64,000 bases of DNA from JAPLIS01 sp963719415 (GCA_963719415.1 OY970383.1:186001-250000), one strand, 5' to 3'. Counted from the first letter of the stretch, positions 18,220-27,297 are shown. Numbers and translations are program-made. The notes: a model not told the origin generated them from the sequence alone.

Positions 18220-18496
18220 CATTGATCATATTTTATTCTTGCTGGGGACTTCGTATGGGGTTATATGCCTTTGATAAAGATATCAATAAAGATATACTTA
18301 TAGAATCAGGGAAAAACAACGGACATTCAGCCCTAATTCGAGACTAAAATATGACGCATAGAAACATTAATTACTAATGTGAGTATATGTCTAAAAAAGA
18401 ATAGGGCTCTGCAAAAGACCTCTTTACAAAGACTAAATATATGTTACGATGCTTGTAAGAAGATTTTTTAAAACTATTTTTTTTTCAGGAGTTCTT

Positions 18497-19054
18497 ATGA
18501 AAAACACACGTGTATTCGGTTTATTCGCATTATTAGCGATAGCGCCATCAGTTAAAGCTGAAGATAGCTATCTAAAAACAGCTGGTGATTTTATTACTGG
18601 TTTAGGTACTGGTTCGTTTCTTGGTTCTGCAACAGTAGCAAACAAAGAAATAACACAGTATATATATCAATCGATTACAGAAAATAACCCTTACTATGTA
18701 AATGCTCTTCCAGCTGCTATAACTGCTATAGCTATTGAGCTTGTATCTACATTTGGTGCTGAATATGTTCGTGAATACTTCGCTCAAGAATCTGATGTAG
18801 CATTCTACACTCACTGGATTACTGCTGCTGGTGTTACTACTGCTGGTGTTTACGATCTTAAATACTCTGCTATAACTCTTTTTGCAGCTTTAAAAGTTGC
18901 TGTAATGGGAACAAAAACAGCAGAAGACGCGGTAACTCGTTCTAGCGACAAAGCTGTTGAAGCTACTGCTGAAAAAGCTACTGCTACTGTTGAAGCTACT
19001 GCTACTGTTGAAGCTACTGCTACTGTTGAAGCTACTGCTACTAAAGCTGCCTAA
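18497..19054 (+). CDS. exported protein of a three-member local family, with Ala/Thr/Val-Glu repeat tail
   Basis: An AGGAG five bases before the ATG at 18497 fixes the start; an upstream in-frame ATG at 18449 would bury the signal peptide. The leader MKNTRVFGLFALLAIAPSVKA is a clear Sec signal. The mature protein has hydrophobic, Gly/Ala/Thr-rich segments (about 30-50, 70-90, 110-145) that could be membrane helices. The last 30 residues are an EATATV repeat encoded by an 18-bp unit repeated about four times. It is the closest relative of the 19547 gene (same FYI/YYVN-PA spacing and AFxxH motif). I do not recognise the family. Confidence 0.75.
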   Translation: MKNTRVFGLFALLAIAPSVKAEDSYLKTAGDFITGLGTGSFLGSATVANKEITQYIYQSITENNPYYVNALPAAITAIAIELVSTFGAEYVREYFAQESDVAFYTHWITAAGVTTAGVYDLKYSAITLFAALKVAVMGTKTAEDAVTRSSDKAVEATAEKATATVEATATVEATATVEATATKAA

Positions 19055-19085
19055 GTAATTTAGCTCAATCTAGTATCAAATTTCC

Positions 19086-19120
19086 AAAAAAGAGATTCCT
19101 TAACCGGAGTCTCTTTTTTC
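19086..19120 (+). terminator. intrinsic terminator after the 18.5 kb gene
   Basis: AAAAAAGAGATTCC (19086-19099) and GGAGTCTCTTTTTT (19106-19119) pair with one G-T wobble around TTAACC and end in T6. A very similar hairpin follows the next paralogue at 20098-20138. Confidence 0.85.
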
Positions 19121-19455
19121 TTTATACCCCTTTTTTAAAAAACCAACACTCGGCCTATCTCTCCATTCTATCCCCATCACGCTCTATTTATTACCACTCC
19201 TATCCTATCAACCTTCATAACCTACCTCTACCCTACCCCACGACCCTACTCCATGATCGCTGCTTCAACCCCCTATTCCCCTTACTCTACTATCGCCCCC
19301 TCAACTCATCTCTTTAGCAACCCACAGCCTTTTCTACCCTCACTCTCTCACTCAAAACCGATTCTTTATACCAATGCCACCATCTTATCTTATTCACTCA
19401 AAACTAACCCCTACACCCATCTCTCCACAATCACCCTCTTTTTAAAAATCATCCT
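19121..19455. other. pyrimidine/C-rich, G-poor intergenic spacer
   Basis: For over 300 bases the plus strand is dominated by C, T and A with very few G (for example CTACCTCTACCCTACCCC). This is unlike the surrounding sequence. An open frame runs through it into the next gene, but the translation is Pro/Ser/Thr/Tyr-rich low complexity and the real start is at 19547, so I treat it as non-coding. A shorter C-rich stretch precedes the third paralogue at about 20150-20240. Confidence 0.5.
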
Positions 19456-19456
19456 T

Positions 19457-19498
19457 TACTTTGGTATCCTGCATGCTATAGTATCAACAGAAATATTG
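19457..19498 (+). promoter_or_regulatory. conserved promoter box of the 18-21 kb gene family
   Basis: The stretch with CTTTACTTTGGTATCC and GCTATAGTATCAACAG is almost the same upstream of the next gene (about 20276-20311, CTTTACTTTGACATCC and GGTATAGTATCAACAG). CTTTAC and TATAGT are separated by 17 bases. Conservation while the neighbouring spacer differs supports a promoter. Confidence 0.55.
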
Positions 19499-19546
19499 GT
19501 GCAAAAAAAAATTTTAATGTTACCTTTTACCTTTACAGGAATCTTT

Positions 19547-20038
19547 ATGTGCAGTAATTTTATGAAAAATATACGTGTATTAACTTTATTATTATTGCTA
19601 GGTATAGGACCCTCAACTTCAGCTAAAAGCTCTGAATCAATAAGCGATGTTAAAAATGGATTCATTGGTGCTGCAACCGGTATAGGACTTAGTACAACAA
19701 CACTCGTTTCTATTAATACAGCAAAATGGATAGCCTCAAAAATAACCAACAGATTCTATATCAACTACGTTCCTGCAGTTATTGTTGGTACCATTCTCGA
19801 AGCTGCAGCTCTATTCGGCTGGGAAGAACTACGAGCATATGCTACTTCAGACTCTGACTTGGCTTTCTGGGCTCACTATGGGTCTGCTGGCTTCGCTACA
19901 GCCGTAGGCCTTTATAAGCCTCAATGGACTATCCTAGCTGTCCTTTTTGCCCTAAAAAACAGTATCAGTGGTACAAAATCGAAAGTAAAAGACGATTCTG
20001 ATTATGAAGAAGAAGAGATGATACTTGATCTACCTTAA
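19547..20038 (+). CDS. exported protein, second member of the 18-21 kb family
   Basis: The AGGA six bases before the ATG at 19547 sets the start; a second ATG at 19562 is also possible and aligns with the paralogue (MKNIRVLTLLLLLGIGPSTSA). The signal peptide is followed by Gly/Thr/Ala-rich segments likely to be membrane helices, FYINYVPAVIVGTILEAAALFGWEE, SDLAFWAHYGSAG, and a final acidic tail (DDSDYEEEEM). The last 20 residues differ completely from the 18497 gene. Each copy has its own promoter and terminator. Function is unknown. Confidence 0.75.
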   Translation: MCSNFMKNIRVLTLLLLLGIGPSTSAKSSESISDVKNGFIGAATGIGLSTTTLVSINTAKWIASKITNRFYINYVPAVIVGTILEAAALFGWEELRAYATSDSDLAFWAHYGSAGFATAVGLYKPQWTILAVLFALKNSISGTKSKVKDDSDYEEEEMILDLP

Positions 20039-20097
20039 AAAAAGCTAACGTATGTTTTAATTTTAATGAGAAATAGGTTAAAAATACCAATTTATTA

Positions 20098-20138
20098 TAA
20101 AAAGAGAGGGATTCTTTAACCAGAGTCTCTCTCTTTTT
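20098..20138 (+). terminator. intrinsic terminator after the 19.5 kb gene
   Basis: AAAAAGAGAGGGATTCT and AGAGTCTCTCTCTTTTT pair with two wobble positions around TTAACC. The loop and stem resemble the terminator of the preceding paralogue, consistent with duplication of a whole gene cassette. Confidence 0.85.
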
Positions 20139-20275
20139 ATTGTTTTTTAAAACCAGCACTCTCCCCACCCGTTATTCTATGCCTGTCTTTGCCCGTTTTT
20201 TATCGCCGCCATTTTACTCTACCACTTTACACTGCCCTTTGCCCAACCAGTTTTTTATTAGACAAAAATCATTCT

Positions 20276-20311
20276 TTACTTTGACATCCTACGTGGTATA
20301 GTATCAACAGA
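20276..20311 (+). promoter_or_regulatory. conserved promoter box, second copy
   Basis: CTTTAC and TATAGT with 17-base spacing, conserved with the box at 19457-19498. Transcription would begin about 60 bases before the ATG at 20364. Confidence 0.5.
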
Positions 20312-20363
20312 AAATGTTATATATATATAGTTTTATTGATACAAAAAAAGGAGCCTTTTATCT

Positions 20364-20863
20364 ATGCTAAAAAATATAGTAAAAAATATAAAAATAATAG
20401 GGTTATGTCTTATCATGTTAATGGCAACACCGCAAGCCCATTCAAAAACCTGTGCATGGAATACTTTCTGGAAAACTTTCTCTGCTATACCTATAGGTGT
20501 ACCCTTTGGCGTTTTACGTTCAGCAGCTCATATTGCTACTCATAAGCTTTCTAGACATATATGGGGGGGACTGAGTCGCTTTTCTTACGAAAGCCTTTAG
20601 CAATAGTAGCCGGCGCAGCTCTGTGGATTAGTTTAAACTCAATTCTTGAAGTTAGTCGTACGAATATTGCTGAAAAAATCGAACAAAACTTAGATGATGA
20701 AAGAGAAAATATTCATTTAACTAACACCCTTGCCCGCTATATAGATTGGATGATTGCATTAATGAGTGTTGCGGCTTGTGAATATTATAATGGTGACGCT
20801 GACAAAGTTTTTTCTACTGCTCAACTATTGCTCACGCCATCAGATAGAGCAAGATCTAGATAA
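20364..20863 (+). pseudogene. third exported family member, split by a G7 tract
   Basis: The first frame starts at the ATG at 20364 with a signal peptide (IIGLCLIMLMATPQAHS) and ends prematurely at 20600. The second frame covers 20561-20863 and continues with a hydrophobic segment (LAIVAGAALWISLNSI) and an acidic helix. The two join at a run of seven G (20563-20569). One extra G would give a continuous 166-codon gene whose layout (signal peptide, Gly-rich hydrophobic segment, second segment, tail) matches the upstream two genes. In such AT-rich DNA a G7 tract exactly at the break suggests slippage, either phase variation or a recent lesion. A sequencing error cannot be excluded. Confidence 0.7.
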
Positions 20864-20909
20864 AAAGTCCCAAAGCGTGAAATATTAAGAGCTATATATT
20901 AAAAAAAAT

Positions 20910-20953
20910 ATAATAAAAAGGGCTATCTTTACAAAGATAGCCCTTTTTATTAT
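20910..20953. terminator. bidirectional 20-bp terminator hairpin
   Basis: The two arms, 20910-20929 and 20934-20953, are perfectly complementary over 20 bp around TACA. The core is GGGCTATCTT and A/T runs lie on both sides. It sits between the plus-strand 20.4 kb gene and the minus-strand rpsT, so it can terminate both. Confidence 0.9.
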
Positions 20954-21018
20954 AGAAAAAAAATTTCTTAATTTAGTAACTTAATACTTAATTATAGTAC
21001 ATAAACGTGCTGAAAAGC

Positions 21019-21303
21019 TTATTTTTGTACTTCTTTAGCACGCTCAGCAGCAGCGACAGCTGAAGCTAATCGACTAATTTTACGAGCAACTGTGTTTCTA
21101 TGCAACACACCTTTGCCTTTAGCTCGAGCTAATTTTGACTCAGCATCTTTAAGCAATTCTTTTGCATTTAGCAAATCGTCGTTTTTAACTGCTTCTAATA
21201 CTTTTTTAGAGCTCGTTTTTATAGCAGATTTACGAGACATATTCAAAATTCGTCTCTTATCGCTCTGTTTTACTCGTTTTTTAGCTGATTTAATATTTGG
21301 CAT
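21019..21303 (-). CDS. rpsT: 30S ribosomal protein S20
   Basis: The 94-residue lysine/alanine-rich protein starts MPNIKSAKKRVKQSDKRR and contains the conserved KGVLHRNTVARKISRLA near residues 62-78, both typical of S20. It binds 16S rRNA helices 9 and 44. It lies 15 bases after rpmB on the same strand and ends just before the bidirectional terminator. Confidence 0.96.
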   Translation of the reverse strand: MPNIKSAKKRVKQSDKRRILNMSRKSAIKTSSKKVLEAVKNDDLLNAKELLKDAESKLARAKGKGVLHRNTVARKISRLASAVAAAERAKEVQK

Positions 21304-21318
21304 ACACCATCCCAGTTT

Positions 21319-21522
21319 TTATAAAATTTTTTGGATTTTTTTTGCTTTAACACATTTTGTACACACTTTGCCACGTTTTACACTCTTATCAGCTGAACAG
21401 GATAGAGTGTACCGTACCGCATGCACATTAGGATATACCCATCGCTTTACACGATTGTTGGCATTACTGACTGAATTAACTACCTGCGGACATTTTCCGC
21501 AAACCTCACAAATACGTGCCAT
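21319..21522 (-). CDS. rpmB: 50S ribosomal protein L28 (zinc-binding form)
   Basis: At 67 residues with CEVCGK at 5-10 and CTKC near 56-59, this is the C4 zinc-ribbon variety of L28. The central VYPNVHAVRY matches the family PNLHxxR segment. It heads a two-gene rpmB-rpsT unit on the minus strand. Confidence 0.9.
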   Translation of the reverse strand: MARICEVCGKCPQVVNSVSNANNRVKRWVYPNVHAVRYTLSCSADKSVKRGKVCTKCVKAKKIQKIL

Positions 21523-21662
21523 CTATTCAAATTCCTTTCAAACATATCTTTTATCAATATCAATAAATTTCATCAATAAATTTTAATAAAGCGCCTAGCG
21601 CACCTATATATTTTAACTATTCCTTTAAGTATAAAGAAAAATCGCAATTTTTCAACATAAAG

Positions 21663-23495
21663 CTATACTTTAAAGCGATGATCTACTCTCGGAGTAATTC
21701 CCAATAATACATAAATATCAGCTGCATAAAGCGTCTCTTTTTCCAAAAGCGCATAAGATAATAGGTCAAGCTTATCTCTATTCTCTTTTAAAAGCTCGAA
21801 AGCTGATTTATAGCATGAATCGAGAATAGCTGACACTTCAGTATCAATTTTATAAGCCATTTTGTTAGAATAAGGAAAATCTCCCCGTTCTTGACCATAA
21901 ACTACAAATCCTAAATCAGACATCCCCAATTTGCAAACCATACGGCGAGCAATATTGGTAGCCGTCTCGAAATCACTACTCGCTCCACCCGACACCTGAT
22001 TAAACACCAATTCCTCTGCAGCCCTTCCCCCAAGCGCAGCCATAATCTGCGTCAAAAGCTCTTCCTTCGAGACCGAATACTTTTCACGCTCAGGCAACGA
22101 ATGAGTCACCCCTAGCGCTCTCCCTCGAGGAATAATAGTGACCTTGTGTAATGGATCAGCTGTTTCTGGTTTCAAAAGGCGAACAATAGCATGTCCAGCT
22201 TCATGAAATGCCGTCTCTTTGCGATCTTCATACGTTAACATTTTACTTTTTGATTCTTTACCCAATAATATCTTATCGCGAGCTTCTTCTATATCTTCTA
22301 CAATAATAAGATTTCTATCAGTTTTTGAAGCGATAATAGCAGCTTCATTAATAAGATTCGCTAAATCCGCACCAGAAAAACCAGGGGTTCCTCGTGCTAT
22401 TTTCGCTAAATCTACTGAAGGGTCAAGTTTTACTGAAGCTGCATGCAATCTCAAAATCTGCTCTCTACTTTGAAGATCAGGATAAGGAACTTCTACTCGA
22501 CGATCAAAGCGCCCAGGCCGCAATAACGCTGAATCAAGCACATCGGGACGATTAGTCGCTGCCATCACAATAACACAACTCGTAGATGTCTGAAAACCAT
22601 CCATTTCGGTCAGCAATTGGTTCAGCGTCTGCTCTCTTTCATCGTTGCCACCGCCAAGACCGGATCCTCTATGACGACCAACGGCATCTATTTCATCAAT
22701 AAAAATAATAGACGGTGCATGTTTTCGTGCTTGTGCAAAAAGATCTCGCACCCGAGCTGCACCTACCCCAACAAAAACTTCAATAAAGTCAGAGCCACTG
22801 ATGCTAAAAAAGGTACAATGAGCTTCCCCTGCTACCGCACGAGCAAGTAACGTTTTACCATTTCCCGGCTCACCAACTAATAAAACTCCTCGAGTCATCT
22901 TAGCGCCTAGCCGCTCATACTGTTTTGGATCTTTCAAAAAGGCGACAACGTCTTGTAATTCTTCTTTAGCTTCTTGAGCTCCCGCAACAGAAGCAAATGA
23001 ATCTTTAATGGTTGAAGGTAAAAACATGCGGGCTTTACTCTTACCCATCGAAAATATATTGTTACCACCGCCACCACCGCCGCCACCTCTCATTTGGCGA
23101 ACGACATACCACGTGATACCCATGACAACCAATAACAACAATAATATAGTCAAGAAGTAGTACCAATTTTTTTGGTTAGCCATATTTTCTACAGAAAATT
23201 CAACCTGAGATTGACGAAGCAGATCCCAATTGGCAAAATTTTTATCGACAACAGTCTGGAATTTGGTACCGTTTTTCAAAATACCCGAAATATCTTGTCC
23301 TGAGACACGGATTTTCTGTATATCTCCATGTTCTAACCTCTTTAAAAAAGACGAATAAGAAAATCTTTCTATTGCTCGATTATATTCTAAAAGAGCACTC
23401 AAAAAAAGAATTCCTACAAATAAAAGAATAAATCCCCAGAAAGCATTTTTTTGATTAACATTAATAAAGCGGTTCTTTTTTTTCATATGTTTCAA
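21663..23495 (-). CDS. ftsH: ATP-dependent zinc metalloprotease FtsH
   Basis: FtsH degrades unneeded or misassembled membrane and regulatory proteins at the inner membrane. Two N-terminal membrane segments (about 16-36 and 111-131) flank the small periplasmic domain. A run of eight glycines then leads to the AAA module with Walker A GEPGNGKT, Walker B IIFIDEIDAVG and the SRH region ATNRPDVLDSALLRPGRFDR. The M41 protease domain has the zinc motif HEAGH. The length of 610 is normal and all key residues are present. It is downstream of tolB on the same strand with a gap of about 120 bases. Confidence 0.97.
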   Translation of the reverse strand: MKHMKKKNRFINVNQKNAFWGFILLFVGILFLSALLEYNRAIERFSYSSFLKRLEHGDIQKIRVSGQDISGILKNGTKFQTVVDKNFANWDLLRQSQVEFSVENMANQKNWYYFLTILLLLLVVMGITWYVVRQMRGGGGGGGGNNIFSMGKSKARMFLPSTIKDSFASVAGAQEAKEELQDVVAFLKDPKQYERLGAKMTRGVLLVGEPGNGKTLLARAVAGEAHCTFFSISGSDFIEVFVGVGAARVRDLFAQARKHAPSIIFIDEIDAVGRHRGSGLGGGNDEREQTLNQLLTEMDGFQTSTSCVIVMAATNRPDVLDSALLRPGRFDRRVEVPYPDLQSREQILRLHAASVKLDPSVDLAKIARGTPGFSGADLANLINEAAIIASKTDRNLIIVEDIEEARDKILLGKESKSKMLTYEDRKETAFHEAGHAIVRLLKPETADPLHKVTIIPRGRALGVTHSLPEREKYSVSKEELLTQIMAALGGRAAEELVFNQVSGGASSDFETATNIARRMVCKLGMSDLGFVVYGQERGDFPYSNKMAYKIDTEVSAILDSCYKSAFELLKENRDKLDLLSYALLEKETLYAADIYVLLGITPRVDHRFKV

Positions 23496-23615
23496 CTACC
23501 ATGATATTAAAAAATTATAGAAATATTTTTTTTCTTAAAAACGCTTAAAATAATTAAACGTGTACTATGTATGTATATATTATAACCAGCAAATAAAAGT
23601 GTGTCTATTATAAGC

Positions 23616-25205
23616 CTATAAAGAAGGATAAAAAATATAGCACTGAGACCATGAAGGATAACTGCATGACACTGATTCTGGAGTAATCAAAGAAGTCTCT
23701 TTAGTAAACATATTAAAAATTCCAATCCTACTCTTATTCCCAAGCTCCAGCGAAAACACCAGATAATTACCACACGGGGACCAAGACGGTTCTAGCTTGC
23801 TTCCCTTACCGCTCGTCAAACAAGTGTTCATCTTTTTTTTCATATCATACAGATATATCTGCGCTTGCCCCTTTTCCATTTTGCTATAAGCGATACAGTT
23901 TCTTGTTGCTGAATAACTAGGAGATGTACAATACCCACCTTCGGTAATTTTTTCAACTAATTTTGTTGCTCTATTATAGGTATAAATTTGTGGCGAACCG
24001 GTCTGAAAATCAGAACAAAAAAGAATATTCGTATCATCAATAAAAGAAGGCGATATATTATTTCCACTATTTTCCGCTACCGTTTTAAAAACCCCATTCT
24101 CGCCATAATATAGTTGGCATAAGCCATTTCCATGAGAAGCGCAATAGACAACCTTTTTACCATCTTTAGAAAAAGCAGGCAACATATTAATACCATCATA
24201 ATCCGATGCTATTCGACGATTTTTTTTCATATCAACAAACATTAACCTAATATTATTGTTCGTATATTCTGAATAAAAAATCAGCGGCTTATGTAGATCA
24301 TTATTCCATCGTGGCGCAATTGAAATAGTAGGAAGATCAACCACTGTCTGTTCATTGCTGCCATCATAATCAGCTATGCAAATATGCTTAGCTCGCTTGC
24401 CCTGTGCAAGATCAACCTGTTTGCAATAGGCGATTTTAGAGCAAAATAAACCCGCTTGGCCCGTTAATACAGGCCAAAGAAGATCTCCTATACGATAAGC
24501 CCAACCAGCGATGCTCCCGCTTGTCTTTGTACATCTCTTTTGAAAAATTATTTTGCCATCTAATGTATTAAAAAGATATAATTCTATACTCTGTTTAGCT
24601 CCCACACCATTACTTACAGTACCACCTACACCATCTACTTTATCACCATCTACTTTATCACCATCTACTGTAGCACCTATATCTTCATTGCTTGTACCAC
24701 TAACAGCACTCCCATGACGAACACCGTGCCCATCTCCCAGAAGCATAAAAAGAGCAAGAGGTGATTCTGTTCCAAAAAATTCTCCAATACTTTTCTTTGA
24801 AGGTTTTTCAGCAACTTTTTTGACAACAACCGTACATTGACCACTAAACTGAAAAGCTTTTTCAAGATAAAAAACAAGGGGCTCTATAGCATTACTTTCT
24901 GATTGAAGATAGTAGATCCCCAAAGGCATTTTTACTCTCTTTGCAGCCCTAATCTGCAAACTCATATCTTTTATTTTACTCTTTTTTATCTCGCTATCTT
25001 TTATCTGGCTTATTTTACTAACTACTCTTTTACTCTTTTCTGTTTCGAGCTTTTTTGAATTATTAAGTTTTTGATTACACGACAATTTTTGGCCAAAAAA
25101 AAGCATGCTACTCAGTAAAAGAGCATATCCCATACCAAAGCTCACAGAACTTATCGAAGAACTCATGCCGGAACTCATGCGAGAAAAATTTACTACTTTT
25201 TTCAT
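23616..25205 (-). CDS. tolB: TolB-like periplasmic beta-propeller protein
   Basis: The C-terminal half contains TolB/WD40-like blades with repeated motifs of the type P-x-(F/W)-S ... I-Y-x-Y/D (SPSFIDDTNILFCSD, SPSYSATRNCIAYS, EPSWSPCGNYLVFS). The N-terminal half corresponds to the TolB D1 domain. TolB links the Tol complex to outer-membrane Pal. I prefer the ATG at 25205 to the in-frame GTG at 25220; either way a basic-hydrophobic N-terminus serves as signal peptide. About residues 30-90 are a Lys/Ser-rich insert, and around 190-200 a VDGDK minisatellite (15-bp unit) lengthens a loop, giving 529 residues rather than about 430. Confidence 0.85.
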   Translation of the reverse strand: MKKVVNFSRMSSGMSSSISSVSFGMGYALLLSSMLFFGQKLSCNQKLNNSKKLETEKSKRVVSKISQIKDSEIKKSKIKDMSLQIRAAKRVKMPLGIYYLQSESNAIEPLVFYLEKAFQFSGQCTVVVKKVAEKPSKKSIGEFFGTESPLALFMLLGDGHGVRHGSAVSGTSNEDIGATVDGDKVDGDKVDGVGGTVSNGVGAKQSIELYLFNTLDGKIIFQKRCTKTSGSIAGWAYRIGDLLWPVLTGQAGLFCSKIAYCKQVDLAQGKRAKHICIADYDGSNEQTVVDLPTISIAPRWNNDLHKPLIFYSEYTNNNIRLMFVDMKKNRRIASDYDGINMLPAFSKDGKKVVYCASHGNGLCQLYYGENGVFKTVAENSGNNISPSFIDDTNILFCSDFQTGSPQIYTYNRATKLVEKITEGGYCTSPSYSATRNCIAYSKMEKGQAQIYLYDMKKKMNTCLTSGKGSKLEPSWSPCGNYLVFSLELGNKSRIGIFNMFTKETSLITPESVSCSYPSWSQCYIFYPSL

Positions 25206-25223
25206 ACAAATATATCCCACTTA

Positions 25224-26174
25224 TTATTGAAAAGTCATACTAAAACAGGTATTATGCAACCAGGATGGCCACTGTTTTGACCTGCAAATTGATTGCACAG
25301 AAATATCAAACAACAGCACACCAGAAGAATCAACTATTTCAAAAAAATTAGTTTTCCCCTGAGGGTCAACCCCGATTTTAACCGTACATCCCTTATCAGA
25401 ATCAATACCAACTGGTGCCGACCATTCCCTCGCTAGTTCACGTTTTAAATTTTCATGCCTAACGTCTAACTGGGTATTGTTGCTCCCTATATCAACAAAC
25501 TCTTTTTTATCAATATTATTATCAATATTATTATCAAAAAGCTTTTTTTCCTGAGCAACCAATAACTGATCAGTTACCTGATCGTTACGGGAAACTACCT
25601 TCGACTTCTTTTCTAAAACTCTTTCTGGCGTTTTTTTTAAAACTTTTTCGGAAACTTTTTCTGGTTCTGTTTTTTTTCTTTTTTGTGCTGGTTTTACTGT
25701 TTTTTGCACCTGCTTTACCGAAGTTTTTTCTATTTTTTTCTTTTCTGGCATACAACTTTTAACAGCTTTTTTCTTAATTTTTTTATCTTTTATTATATTA
25801 TTTTTTGCTCTTTTTTTAGTAACTATTTTTTTAGCACATTTCTTTTTAACGTCTACTTTTTGCTTACTATTATGAGAAACTCGTTTTACAGGCAAGCTTT
25901 TATTAACCTGCGCTCCTACCTTTTTCTCCACACCTACATTTTTCTGCACACCTACATTTTTCTGTGTACTATTATTTTTTTGTACATAATTATTTTTAAT
26001 CCCTGGACTAGTCATTTTATTCATAAATAAAACAGGAGCGACAGAAGCTGGGTTCCCTTTTTTTTCCACTACGAGATGCAAAATACCTATCGAATCAGTA
26101 TAGATAAAAAAAATCAAAAAAAGAAAACTAATATGACCAATTAAAGAGATAAAAAACAGCTTGCCCCACGACAT
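25224..26174 (-). CDS. tolA: TolA/TonB-like energy-transducing protein
   Basis: The protein has one N-terminal membrane helix (ISLIGHISFLFLIFFIY), a very long Lys/Glu/Val/Gln-rich linker (about residues 50-230), and a compact C-terminal domain with GCTVKIGVDPQGKTNFFEIVDSSG, resembling TolA domain III and TonB_C folds. It would connect the TolQ-TolR motor to the outer membrane. The position after tolR and before tolB favours TolA over TonB. The ATG at 26174, ten bases after the tolR stop, is chosen; the longer open frame overlaps tolR. The linker contains small in-frame repeats (VGVQKN, NNID). Confidence 0.8.
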   Translation of the reverse strand: MSWGKLFFISLIGHISFLFLIFFIYTDSIGILHLVVEKKGNPASVAPVLFMNKMTSPGIKNNYVQKNNSTQKNVGVQKNVGVEKKVGAQVNKSLPVKRVSHNSKQKVDVKKKCAKKIVTKKRAKNNIIKDKKIKKKAVKSCMPEKKKIEKTSVKQVQKTVKPAQKRKKTEPEKVSEKVLKKTPERVLEKKSKVVSRNDQVTDQLLVAQEKKLFDNNIDNNIDKKEFVDIGSNNTQLDVRHENLKRELAREWSAPVGIDSDKGCTVKIGVDPQGKTNFFEIVDSSGVLLFDISVQSICRSKQWPSWLHNTCFSMTFQ

Positions 26175-26184
26175 AATCGCAATC

Positions 26185-26604
26185 TTATCTATTTTTTTGT
26201 GTTGCCAATGCCACATACTTGATACCACCAATAGCTTTAATATGATCAACTAATTCAATAACGTGTCCATACGGCACGGCTGTATCGGCTCTTACATAGA
26301 CTGTTTTTTCTCTATCAACGCCAACCTTTTGTTGAAGCAAAAGAACAAGATCCGCCAACAGAACTTCATTGCCGTCACAAAATATTTTTCCGTCTTTATC
26401 TACATAAATCTCTATATCTTGCTGCAATCCGACGTCCTCTTTTGCATGACCTTTTGGTAACGTAATTTTTATCGCATTATGCATCAAAGGGGAAGTCACC
26501 ATAAATATAACCAGCAATGTTAAGGCGGTATCAATGAGCGGTGTCAATGAGATTTCGGTTAATGCCATTTTTTTTTTTAATCGTCTCTGTTTTAATCGAT
26601 GCAT
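26185..26604 (-). CDS. tolR: TolR/ExbD-family proton channel subunit
   Basis: At 139 residues the protein has one membrane helix (LTPLIDTALTLLVIFMVTSP), including the conserved Asp in PLIDTALTLL that carries protons, then a periplasmic domain with VYVRADTAVPYGHVIELVDHIKAIGG, a typical ExbD/TolR signature. It lies three bases downstream of tolQ, so the two are translationally linked. Confidence 0.93.
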   Translation of the reverse strand: MHRLKQRRLKKKMALTEISLTPLIDTALTLLVIFMVTSPLMHNAIKITLPKGHAKEDVGLQQDIEIYVDKDGKIFCDGNEVLLADLVLLLQQKVGVDREKTVYVRADTAVPYGHVIELVDHIKAIGGIKYVALATQKNR

Positions 26605-26607
26605 AGA

Positions 26608-27297
26608 TTACCCTTTTTTATCTGCAATAATGGGCTTTGCTCTTACCACAATCAGATCAGCCATAGAGACGAGTTGTTCCTCAAGAGCGTCTATCTGGGT
26701 GGTTATATAGTTAACCATAAAAACAGCGGGAATGGCTACCACAAGCCCTGCCAACGTCGTTATAAGAGCTTCAGCTATACCCGGCGCCACGGTGACAATA
26801 TCAGCTGATTGAGAATGACTGATGCCAATAAATGCGTGTATCAGACCCCATACGGTCCCAAACAAACCAATAAGAGGAGAAACAACAGCCGATGTGGTAA
26901 TAAAAGAAACATGTTGTTGTTCGGCTATTATGATATGATCAATTTCTCTATCTATTAATGTATGAGCATAACTCATTTTATCTGTGTAAGGACTTATATA
27001 TTCTTGACGAGCATCATCTACCACTATTTTTATAGAAGCGAGAATCCGCAATACATGATATCCTGCTAAGGTATTTGTATGGTTTTCCACTAACATGACA
27101 ATATCATCTACTGTTTTTGTCAACCTTAACTGCTCAAAAACAAAACCCATATCCCTTTTCTTTTTATACAAAAAAACCAATTTATAGAGAAAAATAGTCC
27201 ATATAACCAGAGACATGCCGAGCAGCAACAATAAAATTAGCTTACTAATAACATCTGTCTGCGCAATGAGAGACCATAAAGAATTACTGATAAACAT
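26608..27297 (-). CDS. tolQ: TolQ/ExbB-family proton channel subunit
   Basis: Three membrane segments (about 15-37, 125-150 and 170-195) and the signature GLFGTVWGLIHAFIGI ... ITTLAGLVVAIPAVFMVNY place this in the MotA/TolQ/ExbB family. With TolR it forms the proton-driven motor at the inner membrane. The order tolQ-tolR-tolA-tolB, tightly spaced, argues for the Tol envelope-constriction system. No pal or ybgF follows; ftsH does. Confidence 0.93.
   Translation of the reverse strand: MFISNSLWSLIAQTDVISKLILLLLLGMSLVIWTIFLYKLVFLYKKKRDMGFVFEQLRLTKTVDDIVMLVENHTNTLAGYHVLRILASIKIVVDDARQEYISPYTDKMSYAHTLIDREIDHIIIAEQQHVSFITTSAVVSPLIGLFGTVWGLIHAFIGISHSQSADIVTVAPGIAEALITTLAGLVVAIPAVFMVNYITTQIDALEEQLVSMADLIVVRAKPIIADKKG

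Noticed and set aside
19253..19546. N-terminal extension of the 19.5 kb gene
   Set aside because: The Pro/Ser/Thr/Tyr-rich translation comes from the C-rich spacer, a promoter box lies inside it, and a proper ribosome binding site and signal peptide begin at 19547.
23030..23095. G-rich run in ftsH as a slippery site
   Set aside because: The glycine run is encoded by mixed GGN codons, lies in the usual Gly-rich linker of FtsH and causes no frame disruption.
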